Below, one piece after another: positions 38,022 through 45,716 of a stretch of 64,000 nt of DNA. Origin of the DNA: DATAGF01 sp963813355 (GTDB lineage: Bacteria; Actinomycetota; Thermoleophilia; Miltoncostaeales; Miltoncostaeaceae); assembly GCA_963813355.1 (NCBI GenBank), contig CAWEYS010000017.1, positions 1 through 64,000 on the forward strand. Reading direction: 5' to 3'. The notes under the pieces are model-generated. The model had not been told where the DNA came from. It ran no database searches and was given only the letters and a program-made list of their open reading frames with translations. Position 1 is the first letter of the stretch, and every line of letters begins with the position of its first letter. The position numbers were made by a program, and so were the translations under genes.

Positions 38022-40846
38022 AGGTCCTCGCAGCGGCACCAGCGGGCGCAGGAGCTCGGGTCGGGCGGGTCGAGCCGGCCCTGCCGGATGCGGGCCACCG
38101 CGTCGCGGGCCGCGGCCACGGCGTCGCCGGCGATGCGCTCCCAGTCGTCCCGGCTCACCCGGGCGGCGACCGGCGCGCCGGCGACGTCGTCGCGGACGGC
38201 GCCGGTGATCCGCGGCGACAGGATCCCCATGTAGAGCCCGCCGGCCGGCTCGGCCCCGATGGCCTCCTCGGCCAGGATCCCGTAGAGCGGCAGCTGCAGC
38301 CGCTTCATGACGTCGTCGCTCGCCGCCGCGAAGTCGGCGCCGGAGCGCTTGTAGTCGACCACGAGGGCGGCCCTCCCGTCGCGCGAGACGTCGAGGCGGT
38401 TAACCGTCCCGGTCACCTCCACGCCCGGCGCCACGGGGGCGGCGAGCCGCGCGCTCGCCATGCCATGCTCGAAGCGCTGCGGCACGAGCGCCGACGCGAG
38501 CGCCGCCTCGCGGCCGAGCATCGCCCGCAGGTGGCGCCGCAGCCGCTCCTCGAGGGCCTCGTACGCGGCGCCGGCGCCGGCCGGCCGCTCCGCGGCGACG
38601 ACCTCGGGCAGCGCGGCCTCGAGGGCCGCCCGGTAGCGGTCGAGCGTGGCCGCGACGCACGGCCCGGCCCCCTCGTCGCGCATGCGCTCGTACGTCCGCT
38701 GCAGCGCCGCGTGGGCGAGGTTGCCCTCGAAGCGGGGGTCGATCAGGTCCTCCATCTCGGCGGGCGACAGGTAGCTGTCGCGGAACCACCCGTAGGGGCA
38801 GCGCAGGAACGCCTCGAGCTCCGTCACGCGCAGCCGCGCGCGGTCGCGGAAGGCGTCGGGACCGAGGCCCACGGGGCGCAGCCGCCGCGCCGCCGCCTCC
38901 GCCAGGAGCCCCGGCGCGACCTCGCCGTCGAGCGCCATCGCCCGCAGGGCGTCCCGCTCGCTGCGGGCGGCCGCCGCCGCGTCGGGCACCTCCCCGCGCG
39001 CGCCGGGGGCGCGGTCGAGCTCGTCGAAGGGGCGCCCGGCGACCCGGCAGGCCTCGAGCCAGTAGGGCGAGGGCGCGAGCTCGCGGCCCTCGTCGTCGAC
39101 CGCGCGGCGCACGAGCACGAGCCGCGAGCGGGCGGCGTCGGCCGCGTGGACGAACCGCAGGCGGCTCTCGCTCGTTCCCGGCGCCCGCGCGGGCAGGACG
39201 TCGGCGAGCCCCTCGCGCATGGCGGCCAGGAGCGGGTCGGGGGCGGGCCGCGCCGGGGTTCCGTCGCCGTCCAGGCCGGCGATCACCACGACCTCGTAGC
39301 GGCTCCCCCGCACCGAGGCGAGGTCGTGGACGTCGAGGCCGCCCGGAGCCTCCTCGCGCGCGAGGAAGGTGAGGTCCGCGATCAGCTCGCCGACGACGCC
39401 GGGCGGCAGCGGGCCGCGGGGCCGGGCCGGGGCCGCGTCGTCCTCGCCCTCGCCGGCGTCGGAGACGGCCGCGGCGAGGCCCCCGAGCGCCGCCAGCGCG
39501 CCCCGGTCGCGCAGGTCGGCGCGCGCCGGCAGGGCGTCGGCGGCGCCCGCCCGCCGCAGGGCCTGCCAGCCGGCGTCGACCATCGCCGCGAGCTGGGCTC
39601 GCGGGCCCAGGCGGGCGGCCGCGACGAGGCGCCGCGCGGGGCCGATGGCCAGGCCCTCCCAGCGGCTCATGAGCTCGCCGCGGGTCGCGATCCCGCCGCG
39701 GCGCGCGCCGGCCTCGAACAGGTCGACCTGCGCCGGGTCGGCGCCGCTGTACGGGGTGCGGAGCCACCCGAGCAGGTGGTCGAGGGCGCCGGGCGCGTCG
39801 GGCGCGAGCTCGCCGAGACGCAGCAGGTGGGTCAGCGCCAGGGCGAGCGGCGCCTCCAACGCCCGGACCCTGCTGGTGAGCCGCGCCGGGACGCCCCAGT
39901 CGTCCAGCAGGCGCTCGAGGTCGTCGCGCACCTCCGCCAGGCGCGGGACGACCAGCGCCACCTGCGAGGGCGCGACCCCGCCGTCGATCGCGGCGAGGGC
40001 CTCGTCGAGCGCTGCGCGCAGCATCCCGCGGGTCCCGGCCGCCGCCACCAGCCGCACGGGTGGCGCCGCCGCGGCGGGCGGCCCGTCCTCGAACAGGCGC
40101 GCCGCCAGCGCGGGGGGCCCGGCCGCCGCGGCCCCTCCGGCCCGCTCGACGGCCCCGGCCTCGCGCTCCCACCGCGCCTGGCGGTCGCGGCGCGCCTCGA
40201 AGGCCGGCCGCGCCGCGTCGAAGGGCATGACGACCTCGACCGGCGTCGTCCGCGCCAGGGCGTGCAGGAGGGCCCACTGGCCCGGGACGAGGTCGTCGAA
40301 CCCGGAGACCGTGACCGGCGGGAACGACCCGACGCCGTCCGCCGCGTCCGCGACCGCCCAGAGGGCGTCGCTCGGCAGGGGGACCGTCTCGGCGGCGGCC
40401 GCGTGGATCGCGGCGACCGCGGCCGCCACGGGGGTCGCCGCGGCCTCCGCCGCGCGGGCGGGCGGCACCCGCGCCTCCCGCAGCTCCGCGAGGGCCCGCT
40501 CGATCGCCGCGAGGAACCCGGGCGCGCGCGCCGAGTCGCCGAACGCCGACAGGTCGGCGGCGTCGAGGACCTCGCGGAGGGCGAGGCGCACCTCGATCGC
40601 CGCCGGCGGCGCGGGCTCGGGCACGCCGGCCGCGGCCGCGACGCGCCCGCGCAGGCCCGCGAAGGTCACGGCCTCGCGGCCGAGCACCGCCCGCCCGCCG
40701 CCCGCCTCGTCGAGCAGGGCCCGCGCCGCATCCTCCCGCCGCGGCACCACCAGCAGCCCGCCGCGCTCGCGCCAGCGCGCCGCCGCGTGCGGCAGCGCCG
40801 ACGAGAACGCGGGCGCGCGGGTCAGGACCGCGCCGCTCCCGAACAT
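38012..40846 (-). CDS. AddB-like exonuclease subunit with Fe-S cysteines
   Basis: ATG at 40846, 944 residues. The N-terminal two thirds are a helicase-like scaffold without a good Walker A (GSGAVLTRAPAFSSALPHAA), as in AddB-type partners. The C-terminal domain has ELEAFLRCPYGWFRDSYLSP, the nuclease motif RAALVVDYKRSGADF and a final cysteine group SSCARWCRCEDLW, so a 4Fe-4S cluster bridging the first and last cysteines is expected. It overlaps the helicase gene by several bases and belongs to the same operon. The ribosome site is weak. Confidence 0.85.
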   Translation of the reverse strand: MFGSGAVLTRAPAFSSALPHAAARWRERGGLLVVPRREDAARALLDEAGGGRAVLGREAVTFAGLRGRVAAAAGVPEPAPPAAIEVRLALREVLDAADLSAFGDSARAPGFLAAIERALAELREARVPPARAAEAAATPVAAAVAAIHAAAAETVPLPSDALWAVADAADGVGSFPPVTVSGFDDLVPGQWALLHALARTTPVEVVMPFDAARPAFEARRDRQARWEREAGAVERAGGAAAAGPPALAARLFEDGPPAAAAPPVRLVAAAGTRGMLRAALDEALAAIDGGVAPSQVALVVPRLAEVRDDLERLLDDWGVPARLTSRVRALEAPLALALTHLLRLGELAPDAPGALDHLLGWLRTPYSGADPAQVDLFEAGARRGGIATRGELMSRWEGLAIGPARRLVAAARLGPRAQLAAMVDAGWQALRRAGAADALPARADLRDRGALAALGGLAAAVSDAGEGEDDAAPARPRGPLPPGVVGELIADLTFLAREEAPGGLDVHDLASVRGSRYEVVVIAGLDGDGTPARPAPDPLLAAMREGLADVLPARAPGTSESRLRFVHAADAARSRLVLVRRAVDDEGRELAPSPYWLEACRVAGRPFDELDRAPGARGEVPDAAAAARSERDALRAMALDGEVAPGLLAEAAARRLRPVGLGPDAFRDRARLRVTELEAFLRCPYGWFRDSYLSPAEMEDLIDPRFEGNLAHAALQRTYERMRDEGAGPCVAATLDRYRAALEAALPEVVAAERPAGAGAAYEALEERLRRHLRAMLGREAALASALVPQRFEHGMASARLAAPVAPGVEVTGTVNRLDVSRDGRAALVVDYKRSGADFAAASDDVMKRLQLPLYGILAEEAIGAEPAGGLYMGILSPRITGAVRDDVAGAPVAARVSRDDWERIAGDAVAAARDAVARIRQGRLDPPDPSSCARWCRCEDLWR

Positions 40847-40892
40847 GCTCAGCTGCTGCGCCAGACCGCCCCCCAATCCGGCATCCAGCTTA

Positions 40893-40940
40893 GGGCCTGC
40901 TTCAGAATGGAGCCCGTGTCCGCCATTCTGAAGCGGGCCC
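40893..40940. promoter_or_regulatory. 18-bp inverted repeat between divergent genes
   Basis: GGGCCTGCTTCAGAATGG (40893-40910) and CCATTCTGAAGCGGGCCC (40923-40940) are inverted repeats with a single mismatch and a 12-bp centre, 47 bp before the AddB-like ATG and 89 bp before the DUF1353 gene. It may be an operator controlling both. Confidence 0.5.
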
Positions 40941-41028
40941 TTGGGCGGAAGTCGGCCGCTAACGCCGCGCTTACGGGCTGGCCGCCGCCCGTTGACGCGC
41001 GCGGCCGCGACGGGCGAGGGTCGGCGGC

Positions 41029-41664
41029 ATGTCGATGACGATGGCCCCACCCGACGCACCGCCGCCCACGGACGCCCCGTTCCGGGGCGAGGTCGTCGTG
41101 CGCCAGGTGGAGGACGACCCGGAGTTCAAGCGCTGGGAGCTCACGGAGCCGCTGTCCTACCGCGGCAAGCACGAGGAGTGGACCGTGCCGCCCCGGTTCC
41201 TGACCGACTTCGCCTCGGTCCCCCGCGTCGTCACGTGGCTCATCCCGCGCTACGGCCGCTACACGAAGGCGGCGATCGTCCACGACTACCTCTGCTCGGT
41301 CGAGGTGCCGCGCGGGACGATCTCGCGCGGGGACGCCGACGGCGTCTTCCGCCGCGCCCTGCGCGAGCTGGACGTCGCCTTCCTGCGCCGCTGGCTCATG
41401 TGGGCCGCGGTCCGGTTCGACGCCGCCCTCGAGGACCCGCGGACCCTGTGGCGCCCGCGCCGCCGGGCGCTGCTCGTGTGGCTCGGCCTCGCCGTGCCCG
41501 GCCTGGTGCTCGTGGCTGGGCCCGCAGCGCTGATCCTCGGCGCCCTCGGGCTCTTCTACGCCGCCGAGTGGATCGTTCTCGCCGGCCTGAAGCTCTCGGC
41601 GCGGCTGCGCGCCGGCCGACCGCAGAAGCAGATCAACCGCCCGAGATTCCCATGGACCGTCTGA
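41029..41664 (+). CDS. DUF1353 family protein with C-terminal membrane segment
   Basis: ATG at 41029, 211 residues. VPPRFLTDFASVPRVVTWLI and YTKAAIVHDYLCSVEV are the DUF1353 signature, otherwise common in phage tail regions. The C-terminus is unusual for the family: hydrophobic LLVWLGLAVPGLVLVAGPAA and ILGALGLFYAAEWIVLAGL followed by a basic tail. No other phage gene is nearby. Function unknown. Confidence 0.8.
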   Translation: MSMTMAPPDAPPPTDAPFRGEVVVRQVEDDPEFKRWELTEPLSYRGKHEEWTVPPRFLTDFASVPRVVTWLIPRYGRYTKAAIVHDYLCSVEVPRGTISRGDADGVFRRALRELDVAFLRRWLMWAAVRFDAALEDPRTLWRPRRRALLVWLGLAVPGLVLVAGPAALILGALGLFYAAEWIVLAGLKLSARLRAGRPQKQINRPRFPWTV

Positions 41665-41684
41665 TCTCCTCGAGGAGGATGACA

Positions 41685-41909
41685 GTGCAGCCGTATGCGA
41701 TGGACGACGACCGGATCGTCGGAGACGGAGGCGGGGTCACGCTCTACGAGCGCCCCGACGGCAGCCGCTACGCGCTCGACGCCCGCGGCCGCGGCTACGA
41801 GCTCTGCTTCGGCGAGGGCGCGATCGGGCCGGCCCGCTTCGACGCGCGGCACCTCGCCGACGGCCGCTGGCCGGGCTCGCGCTCGTGCCGCGCCCCGGTG
41901 CGCGTCTGA
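41685..41909 (+). CDS. small protein of unknown function
   Basis: GTG at 41685 follows AGGAGG by six bases; ATG at 41653 or 41680 in frame are less well placed. The 74-residue protein has VTLYERPDGSRYALDARGRG and YELCFGEGAIGPARFD. It lies 20 bp after the DUF1353 gene and is followed by a strong terminator, so the two form an operon. Family not recognised. Confidence 0.55.
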   Translation: MQPYAMDDDRIVGDGGGVTLYERPDGSRYALDARGRGYELCFGEGAIGPARFDARHLADGRWPGSRSCRAPVRV

Positions 41910-41919
41910 CGACCTGAAC

Positions 41920-41953
41920 GCCTGAGGATCCGGTTCTCACCGGATCCTTAGGC
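41920..41953 (+). terminator. hairpin terminator
   Basis: AGGATCCGGT (41925-41934) and ACCGGATCCT (41939-41948) form a perfect 10-bp stem with a four-base loop, extended by GCCT/AGGC after one mismatch. It ends the two-gene unit. Confidence 0.75.
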
Positions 41954-42024
41954 GCGCCCCACGCTCCCCTGAGGTTCGGCTGTCGAGATGTGACGGGCTC
42001 GGCAACCGACCCAGGAGGACCAAC

Positions 42025-42312
42025 GTGACCGACGACACCGACCGGCCCGGCGGGCGCCGCCGCGGAGGCGCGCGGATCGCCGTGGCCGCCGCGACGCTGG
42101 CGCTCGGCCTCGGCGTGCTCGGCGCCGCCGCGGCGGGCGCCTTCGCCGACGGAGGCGACTCGAGCGGCTCCGGCGCGAGCGGCGCGGCGACGACGTTCGT
42201 GCAGAGCGGCGAGACGGCGCCGCAGCAGGACGCGCCGGACCGCGGCGACTGCCCGGAGGGCGCCCCGCAGCAGGACGGCGGCGGCGAGGGATCCTCGACG
42301 GCCCCGAGCTGA
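42025..42312 (+). CDS. small secreted acidic protein of unknown function
   Basis: GTG at 42025 follows AGGAGG. The 95-residue product has a basic start GGRRRGGARIAVAAATLALG leading into a signal or anchor segment, then a low-complexity acidic region with SGETAPQQDAPDRGDCPEG and a second APQQDGG. One cysteine. No fold is evident; likely a short cell-surface or exported peptide. A GC-rich hairpin follows. Confidence 0.6.
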   Translation: MTDDTDRPGGRRRGGARIAVAAATLALGLGVLGAAAAGAFADGGDSSGSGASGAATTFVQSGETAPQQDAPDRGDCPEGAPQQDGGGEGSSTAPS

Positions 42313-42327
42313 CGGCGCGCCGGCGCG

Positions 42328-42349
42328 CCCGCCCGCAGCCGCGGGCGGG
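42328..42349 (+). terminator. hairpin terminator
   Basis: CCCGCCCGC (42328-42336) and GCGGGCGGG (42341-42349) form a 9-bp stem with a four-base loop, extended outward by GC-rich sequence. Confidence 0.6.
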
Positions 42350-42375
42350 CCGCGCCGGTGGTATGCCTCGGCCCC

Positions 42376-43491
42376 GTGGCGGTCGAGACGCTCAGCCCGC
42401 GGGCCCTGAACCGCGCCACGCTCGCCCGCCAGCTGCTGCTGGACCGCTCCGAGATGCCCGTCCTCGACGCCGTGGAGCACCTCGTCGGCCTCCAGGCGCA
42501 GGTGCCGCACAACCCCTACACGGCGCTGTGGTCGCGGCTCGACCGCTTCCGGCCCGCTGAGCTGGCCGGCCTGATCGAGGGCCGGCGGGCCGTCCGGACC
42601 GTCGTCATGCGCGCCACGATCCACCTGGTGAGCGCGGACGATTGCCTGGCGCTGCGCCCGCTGATGCAGCCGGTCCTCGACGCCGAGCTCTCGCGGCACC
42701 CGGAGTTCTCCCCGGAGCTGCGCGGGGTCGACCTCCGGCCCGTCCTCGCGTTCGCGCGCGAGCTGCTCGGGGAGCGGCCCCTCACGCAGGCCGAGATCCG
42801 CGCCGCGATGCAGGAGCGCTTCCCGGGCCTTCACTCCGGAGCCCTCGCCTATGCCTGCCGCTGCCTGCTGCCGCTCGTCCAGGTCCCGCCGCGGGGGCTG
42901 TGGGGCCGCTCCGGCCAGGTCAGGTCGGCCACCGCCGAGTCGTGGCTGGGGCGCCCGCTCGCGGCCGACCCGTCGATCGACGCGGCCGTCCTGCGCTACC
43001 TCGGCGCCTTCGGGCCCGCGACGGCGGCCGACGTGGCGACCTGGTCGCGGCTCACCGGCCTGCGGCCGGTGCTCGAGCGCCTGCGCCCCCGCCTGCGGAC
43101 GTTCCGCGACGAGCGCGGGCGCGAGCTCTTCGACCTGCCGGACGCCCCCCGGCCCGACCCCGCCACGCCGGCGCCGCCGCGCTTCCTGCCCGAGTACGAC
43201 AACGCGCTCCTGTCGCACGCCGACCGCAGCCGAGTCGTCCCGGACGAGGCCCGCGCCCGCCTGTCGGCGGCCGGCGGCGTCGGCTTCGGATCGGTGCTGG
43301 TCGACGGGCTGCTCTCCGCCGTCTGGCGGCTCGAGCGCGGCCGCGACTCCGGCGGCACCACCCTCGTGGTGCGCCACCTGGCCATGTCCAAGCGGGCCGC
43401 GGCATCGGTCGCCGCCGAGGGGCGGCGGCTGCTGCGCCTGATCGCCGCCGGCGCGCCGCAGGCCGACGTGCGCCTCGAGGCGGCGCCGTGA
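42376..43491 (+). CDS. winged-helix DNA-binding protein (AlkZ/YcaQ-like, HTH_42)
   Basis: GTG at 42376 (an upstream GTG at 42358 is also in frame). 371 residues. AVEHLVGLQAQVPHNPYTAL carries the QxQ motif known from AlkZ/AlkX DNA glycosylases; TVVMRATIHLVSADDCLALR and ATAADVATWSRLTGLRPVLE are winged-helix segments, and RFLPEYDNALLSHADRSRVV is a family hallmark. Members unhook DNA crosslinks or excise alkylated bases, or regulate transcription. It lies alone with a close small downstream gene. Confidence 0.82.
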   Translation: MAVETLSPRALNRATLARQLLLDRSEMPVLDAVEHLVGLQAQVPHNPYTALWSRLDRFRPAELAGLIEGRRAVRTVVMRATIHLVSADDCLALRPLMQPVLDAELSRHPEFSPELRGVDLRPVLAFARELLGERPLTQAEIRAAMQERFPGLHSGALAYACRCLLPLVQVPPRGLWGRSGQVRSATAESWLGRPLAADPSIDAAVLRYLGAFGPATAADVATWSRLTGLRPVLERLRPRLRTFRDERGRELFDLPDAPRPDPATPAPPRFLPEYDNALLSHADRSRVVPDEARARLSAAGGVGFGSVLVDGLLSAVWRLERGRDSGGTTLVVRHLAMSKRAAASVAAEGRRLLRLIAAGAPQADVRLEAAP

Positions 43492-43512
43492 CGCGCGTGC
43501 GATGATGCGCCC

Positions 43513-43794
43513 ATGGACGCGTTCGAGGGCGTCCCCCTCTGGGTCCGAGCGGTGGCCGACCCGGTCTTCCGCGAGGCGCTGATCGGCGACCCGCTGCGGG
43601 CGCTCGCCGACGCCGGCGATGTGACCGCCTCGGCCGAGCAGGTGCGCCAGCTCGAGGAGATGGACGCCGACGAGCGGGCCGAGCTCGTCACCGGCGTGGT
43701 CCGCGAGATCCACTGGCGCGGCGGCCAGGCCCGCTTCGGCGGCATCGGCCCCGACGGCCGCCTCGGCGGGCCGGGACCGGTCGCCGAGACCTAG
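43513..43794 (+). CDS. small protein resembling the Os1348/NHLP clan
   Basis: ATG at 43513, 93 residues, 21 bp after the glycosylase-like gene. DPVFREALIGDPLRALADAG followed by ASAEQVRQLEEMDADERAEL recalls the Os1348-type NHLP-clan proteins, whose relatives serve as leader regions of RiPP precursors. The C-terminal tail is glycine-rich (GGIGPDGRLGGPGPVAET). No RiPP-modifying enzyme is nearby, so a precursor role is doubtful. Confidence 0.45.
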   Translation: MDAFEGVPLWVRAVADPVFREALIGDPLRALADAGDVTASAEQVRQLEEMDADERAELVTGVVREIHWRGGQARFGGIGPDGRLGGPGPVAET

Positions 43795-43978
43795 GCACGC
43801 TCGGGGACCACCTCCGCCCAGACGCGGGTGCTGCCCCTGTCGCCCGCGACGACTCCCCACTCCCGCGAGCAGGCCACCTGCGGCGGGGGAACTTCGCGAG
43901 CCGATCCGAGCGCGACGCCGGGGCTCGGCCGCGCTCAGGGTGCACGGCGTGACCCGCTCTTGGCGGCCCGACACAACG

Positions 43979-44005
43979 GTTCACAGGGGCTTCACGCCCG
44001 TTCCC
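43979..44005 (+). promoter_or_regulatory. Pho-box-like direct repeats
   Basis: GTTCACAGGGG (43979-43989) is followed by CTTCACGCCC and GTTCCCC, so TTCAC or TTCCC recurs at 43980, 43991 and 44001. The 11-bp spacing and GTTCAC core match PhoP direct-repeat units known from Streptomyces. It lies 65-90 bp before the alkaline phosphatase start. Confidence 0.55.
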
Positions 44006-44069
44006 CTCGGCGCGACGGGCGCAGGACGACGATCTCGGCTGACCGATCGACCACCGAAAGGAGCCGCCT

Positions 44070-45491
44070 GTGACGCCGAATGGTCGAGCGCCAAGGGTTC
44101 GCCGGAAGCGAGCCGCGCTGATCGCGGGAGCCCTCACGGCCGCAGTTGCGGTCGGAGGCACCACCGCGGTCGCGACATCGGGCCTCTGGGGCAGCAAGGA
44201 GCGCGACGACTCCGCCAAGATCGTGCGGGCGATCGACCCGCGCCCGCCGAAGAACGTGATCCTGCTGATCGGAGACGGGATGGGCGACTCCGAGATCACC
44301 CTCGGGCGCTACTACAAGGGCGTCAACAGCACGCCCTTGGCCATGGAGACCCTGCCGTTCAGCGGGGAGCTCCTGACCTGGAACCTGCAGTACGGTCCCG
44401 GGCCGGACTACCTGCCCAACTACGTGCCCGACTCGGCCCCGACCGGCACGGCGTGGTCAACCGGCAGGAAGACCGGCGACGCCCGCCTCTCGCAGGGCAT
44501 GAGCACCGCCGAGACCGTCCCGGGCAGCAACGAGGGCTTCACGACGACCTTCGAGGTCGCCCGCAAGCGCGGCCAGCTGGTCGGCAACGTCTCGACCGCG
44601 GAGATCACAGACGCGACCCCCGCGGCGCCCTCCTCGCACATCTCGCGCCGGGCCTGCCAGGGCCCGAAGGACACCCGCGACCTCTGCCCCACCGAGACCA
44701 AGGCGGCCGGAGGCCTGGGCTCGATCGCCGAGCAGCAGGTCGACCACCTGCTGGACGTCAACCTCGGCGGCGGGCGCGACCGCTGGCTCCAGTCCCTCGA
44801 CGGCAGCACCGACACGGTCATCGACTACGCGGAGGCCAACGGCTACCAGTACGTCCAGACGGCGGGCGAGCTCGACGCGGTCGACTCCGTCGGCAAGGGC
44901 GGCCCGGTCCTCGGGCTCTTCACCGCGGGCAACATGACGACCGAGTTCGCGCCCCTCATCGCCGCCCCGACCCCCGGGGCCGGCAGCCCGACCACCCGCT
45001 GCCAGGACGGCAACCGGCCGGCGAGCGAGCCGAGCCTGGCCGCCATGACCGACAAGGCCATCGAGCTGCTCGAGAACGGCAAGGGCTTCTTCCTCCAGGT
45101 GGAGGGCGCCTCGATCGACAAGCGCGACCACGCCTCGGACGTCTGCGGGCAGATCGGCGAGACCCTCGCCTTCGACGAGGCCGTCAAGGTCGCCCTCGAC
45201 TACCAGAAGGCGCACCGCGACACGCTCGTCGTGGTGACCGCCGACCACGCCCACACGAGCCAGATCGTCCCGTCCACGCAGGACACGCCCGGCCTCTATG
45301 CGACGCTCGAGACCGGGGACGGGACGGCGATCCGCGTCTCCTACGGCACGGGCAAGACCGCGCCGGCGCAGACGCACACCGGCGCGCGCATCCCGGTGGC
45401 CGCCATCGGGCCGCAGGCCGCCAACGTGCTCGGCATCCACGACCAGACCGAGCTGTACCCCACCCTGATCGGGCGCCGCCCGAGCAAGTAG
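44070..45491 (+). CDS. phoA: secreted alkaline phosphatase
   Basis: GTG at 44070 follows AAAGGAG. 473 residues. Twin-arginine-like start RVRRKRAALIAGALTAAVAV. Metal and active-site motifs: VILLIGDGMGDSEI, PDSAPTGTAWSTGRKTGD with the nucleophile Ser, FLQVEGASIDKRDHA, VVTADHAHTSQIV, and THTGARIPVAAIGPQ. It releases phosphate from organic esters outside the cell. A Pho-box-like repeat upstream suggests phosphate-starvation control. Two hairpins separate it from the convergent HET-C-like gene. The sequence is intact. Confidence 0.92.
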   Translation: MTPNGRAPRVRRKRAALIAGALTAAVAVGGTTAVATSGLWGSKERDDSAKIVRAIDPRPPKNVILLIGDGMGDSEITLGRYYKGVNSTPLAMETLPFSGELLTWNLQYGPGPDYLPNYVPDSAPTGTAWSTGRKTGDARLSQGMSTAETVPGSNEGFTTTFEVARKRGQLVGNVSTAEITDATPAAPSSHISRRACQGPKDTRDLCPTETKAAGGLGSIAEQQVDHLLDVNLGGGRDRWLQSLDGSTDTVIDYAEANGYQYVQTAGELDAVDSVGKGGPVLGLFTAGNMTTEFAPLIAAPTPGAGSPTTRCQDGNRPASEPSLAAMTDKAIELLENGKGFFLQVEGASIDKRDHASDVCGQIGETLAFDEAVKVALDYQKAHRDTLVVVTADHAHTSQIVPSTQDTPGLYATLETGDGTAIRVSYGTGKTAPAQTHTGARIPVAAIGPQAANVLGIHDQTELYPTLIGRRPSK

Positions 45492-45498
45492 TCGCGAG

Positions 45499-45534
45499 CG
45501 GTAGGAGGGGCCCGCGTCGCGGGCCCCTCCACCG
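45499..45534 (+). terminator. hairpin terminator of the phosphatase gene
   Basis: GGAGGGGCCCG (45504-45514) pairs with CGGGCCCCTCC (45520-45530) around a five-base loop, extended by CGG/CCG after a mismatch. Confidence 0.75.
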
Positions 45535-45550
45535 TTGACCTGCCACGCAC

Positions 45551-45575
45551 CCCGGGGCCCGCGCGCGGCCCCGGG
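45551..45575 (-). terminator. hairpin, likely terminator of the leftward gene
   Basis: CCCGGGGCC (45551-45559) pairs with GGCCCCGGG (45567-45575) around a seven-base loop. It lies beyond the 3' end of the leftward HET-C-like gene. Confidence 0.5.
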
Positions 45576-45716
45576 CCGAGGCCGCCGCCCGGCCGCCGGC
45601 GGTGTAGGCGCCTGCGCCGTTATCGTGCGTCAGGAGGCCGAGCGCACCGAGGAGCCGGCCCCCGGGGGGACGGTCTCGACGGCCTGATCGCGGGGGATGG
45701 CGAGACCCGGGCTACC

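Noticed and set aside
34368..38234. A 1,288-codon open frame on the plus strand
   Set aside because: It lies antisense to the STAS and AddA-like genes and has the arginine/glycine-rich composition of a shadow frame in GC-rich DNA. No domain is recognisable.
38465..41038. An 857-codon plus-strand frame
   Set aside because: It is antisense to the AddB-like gene, with shadow-type composition and no domain.
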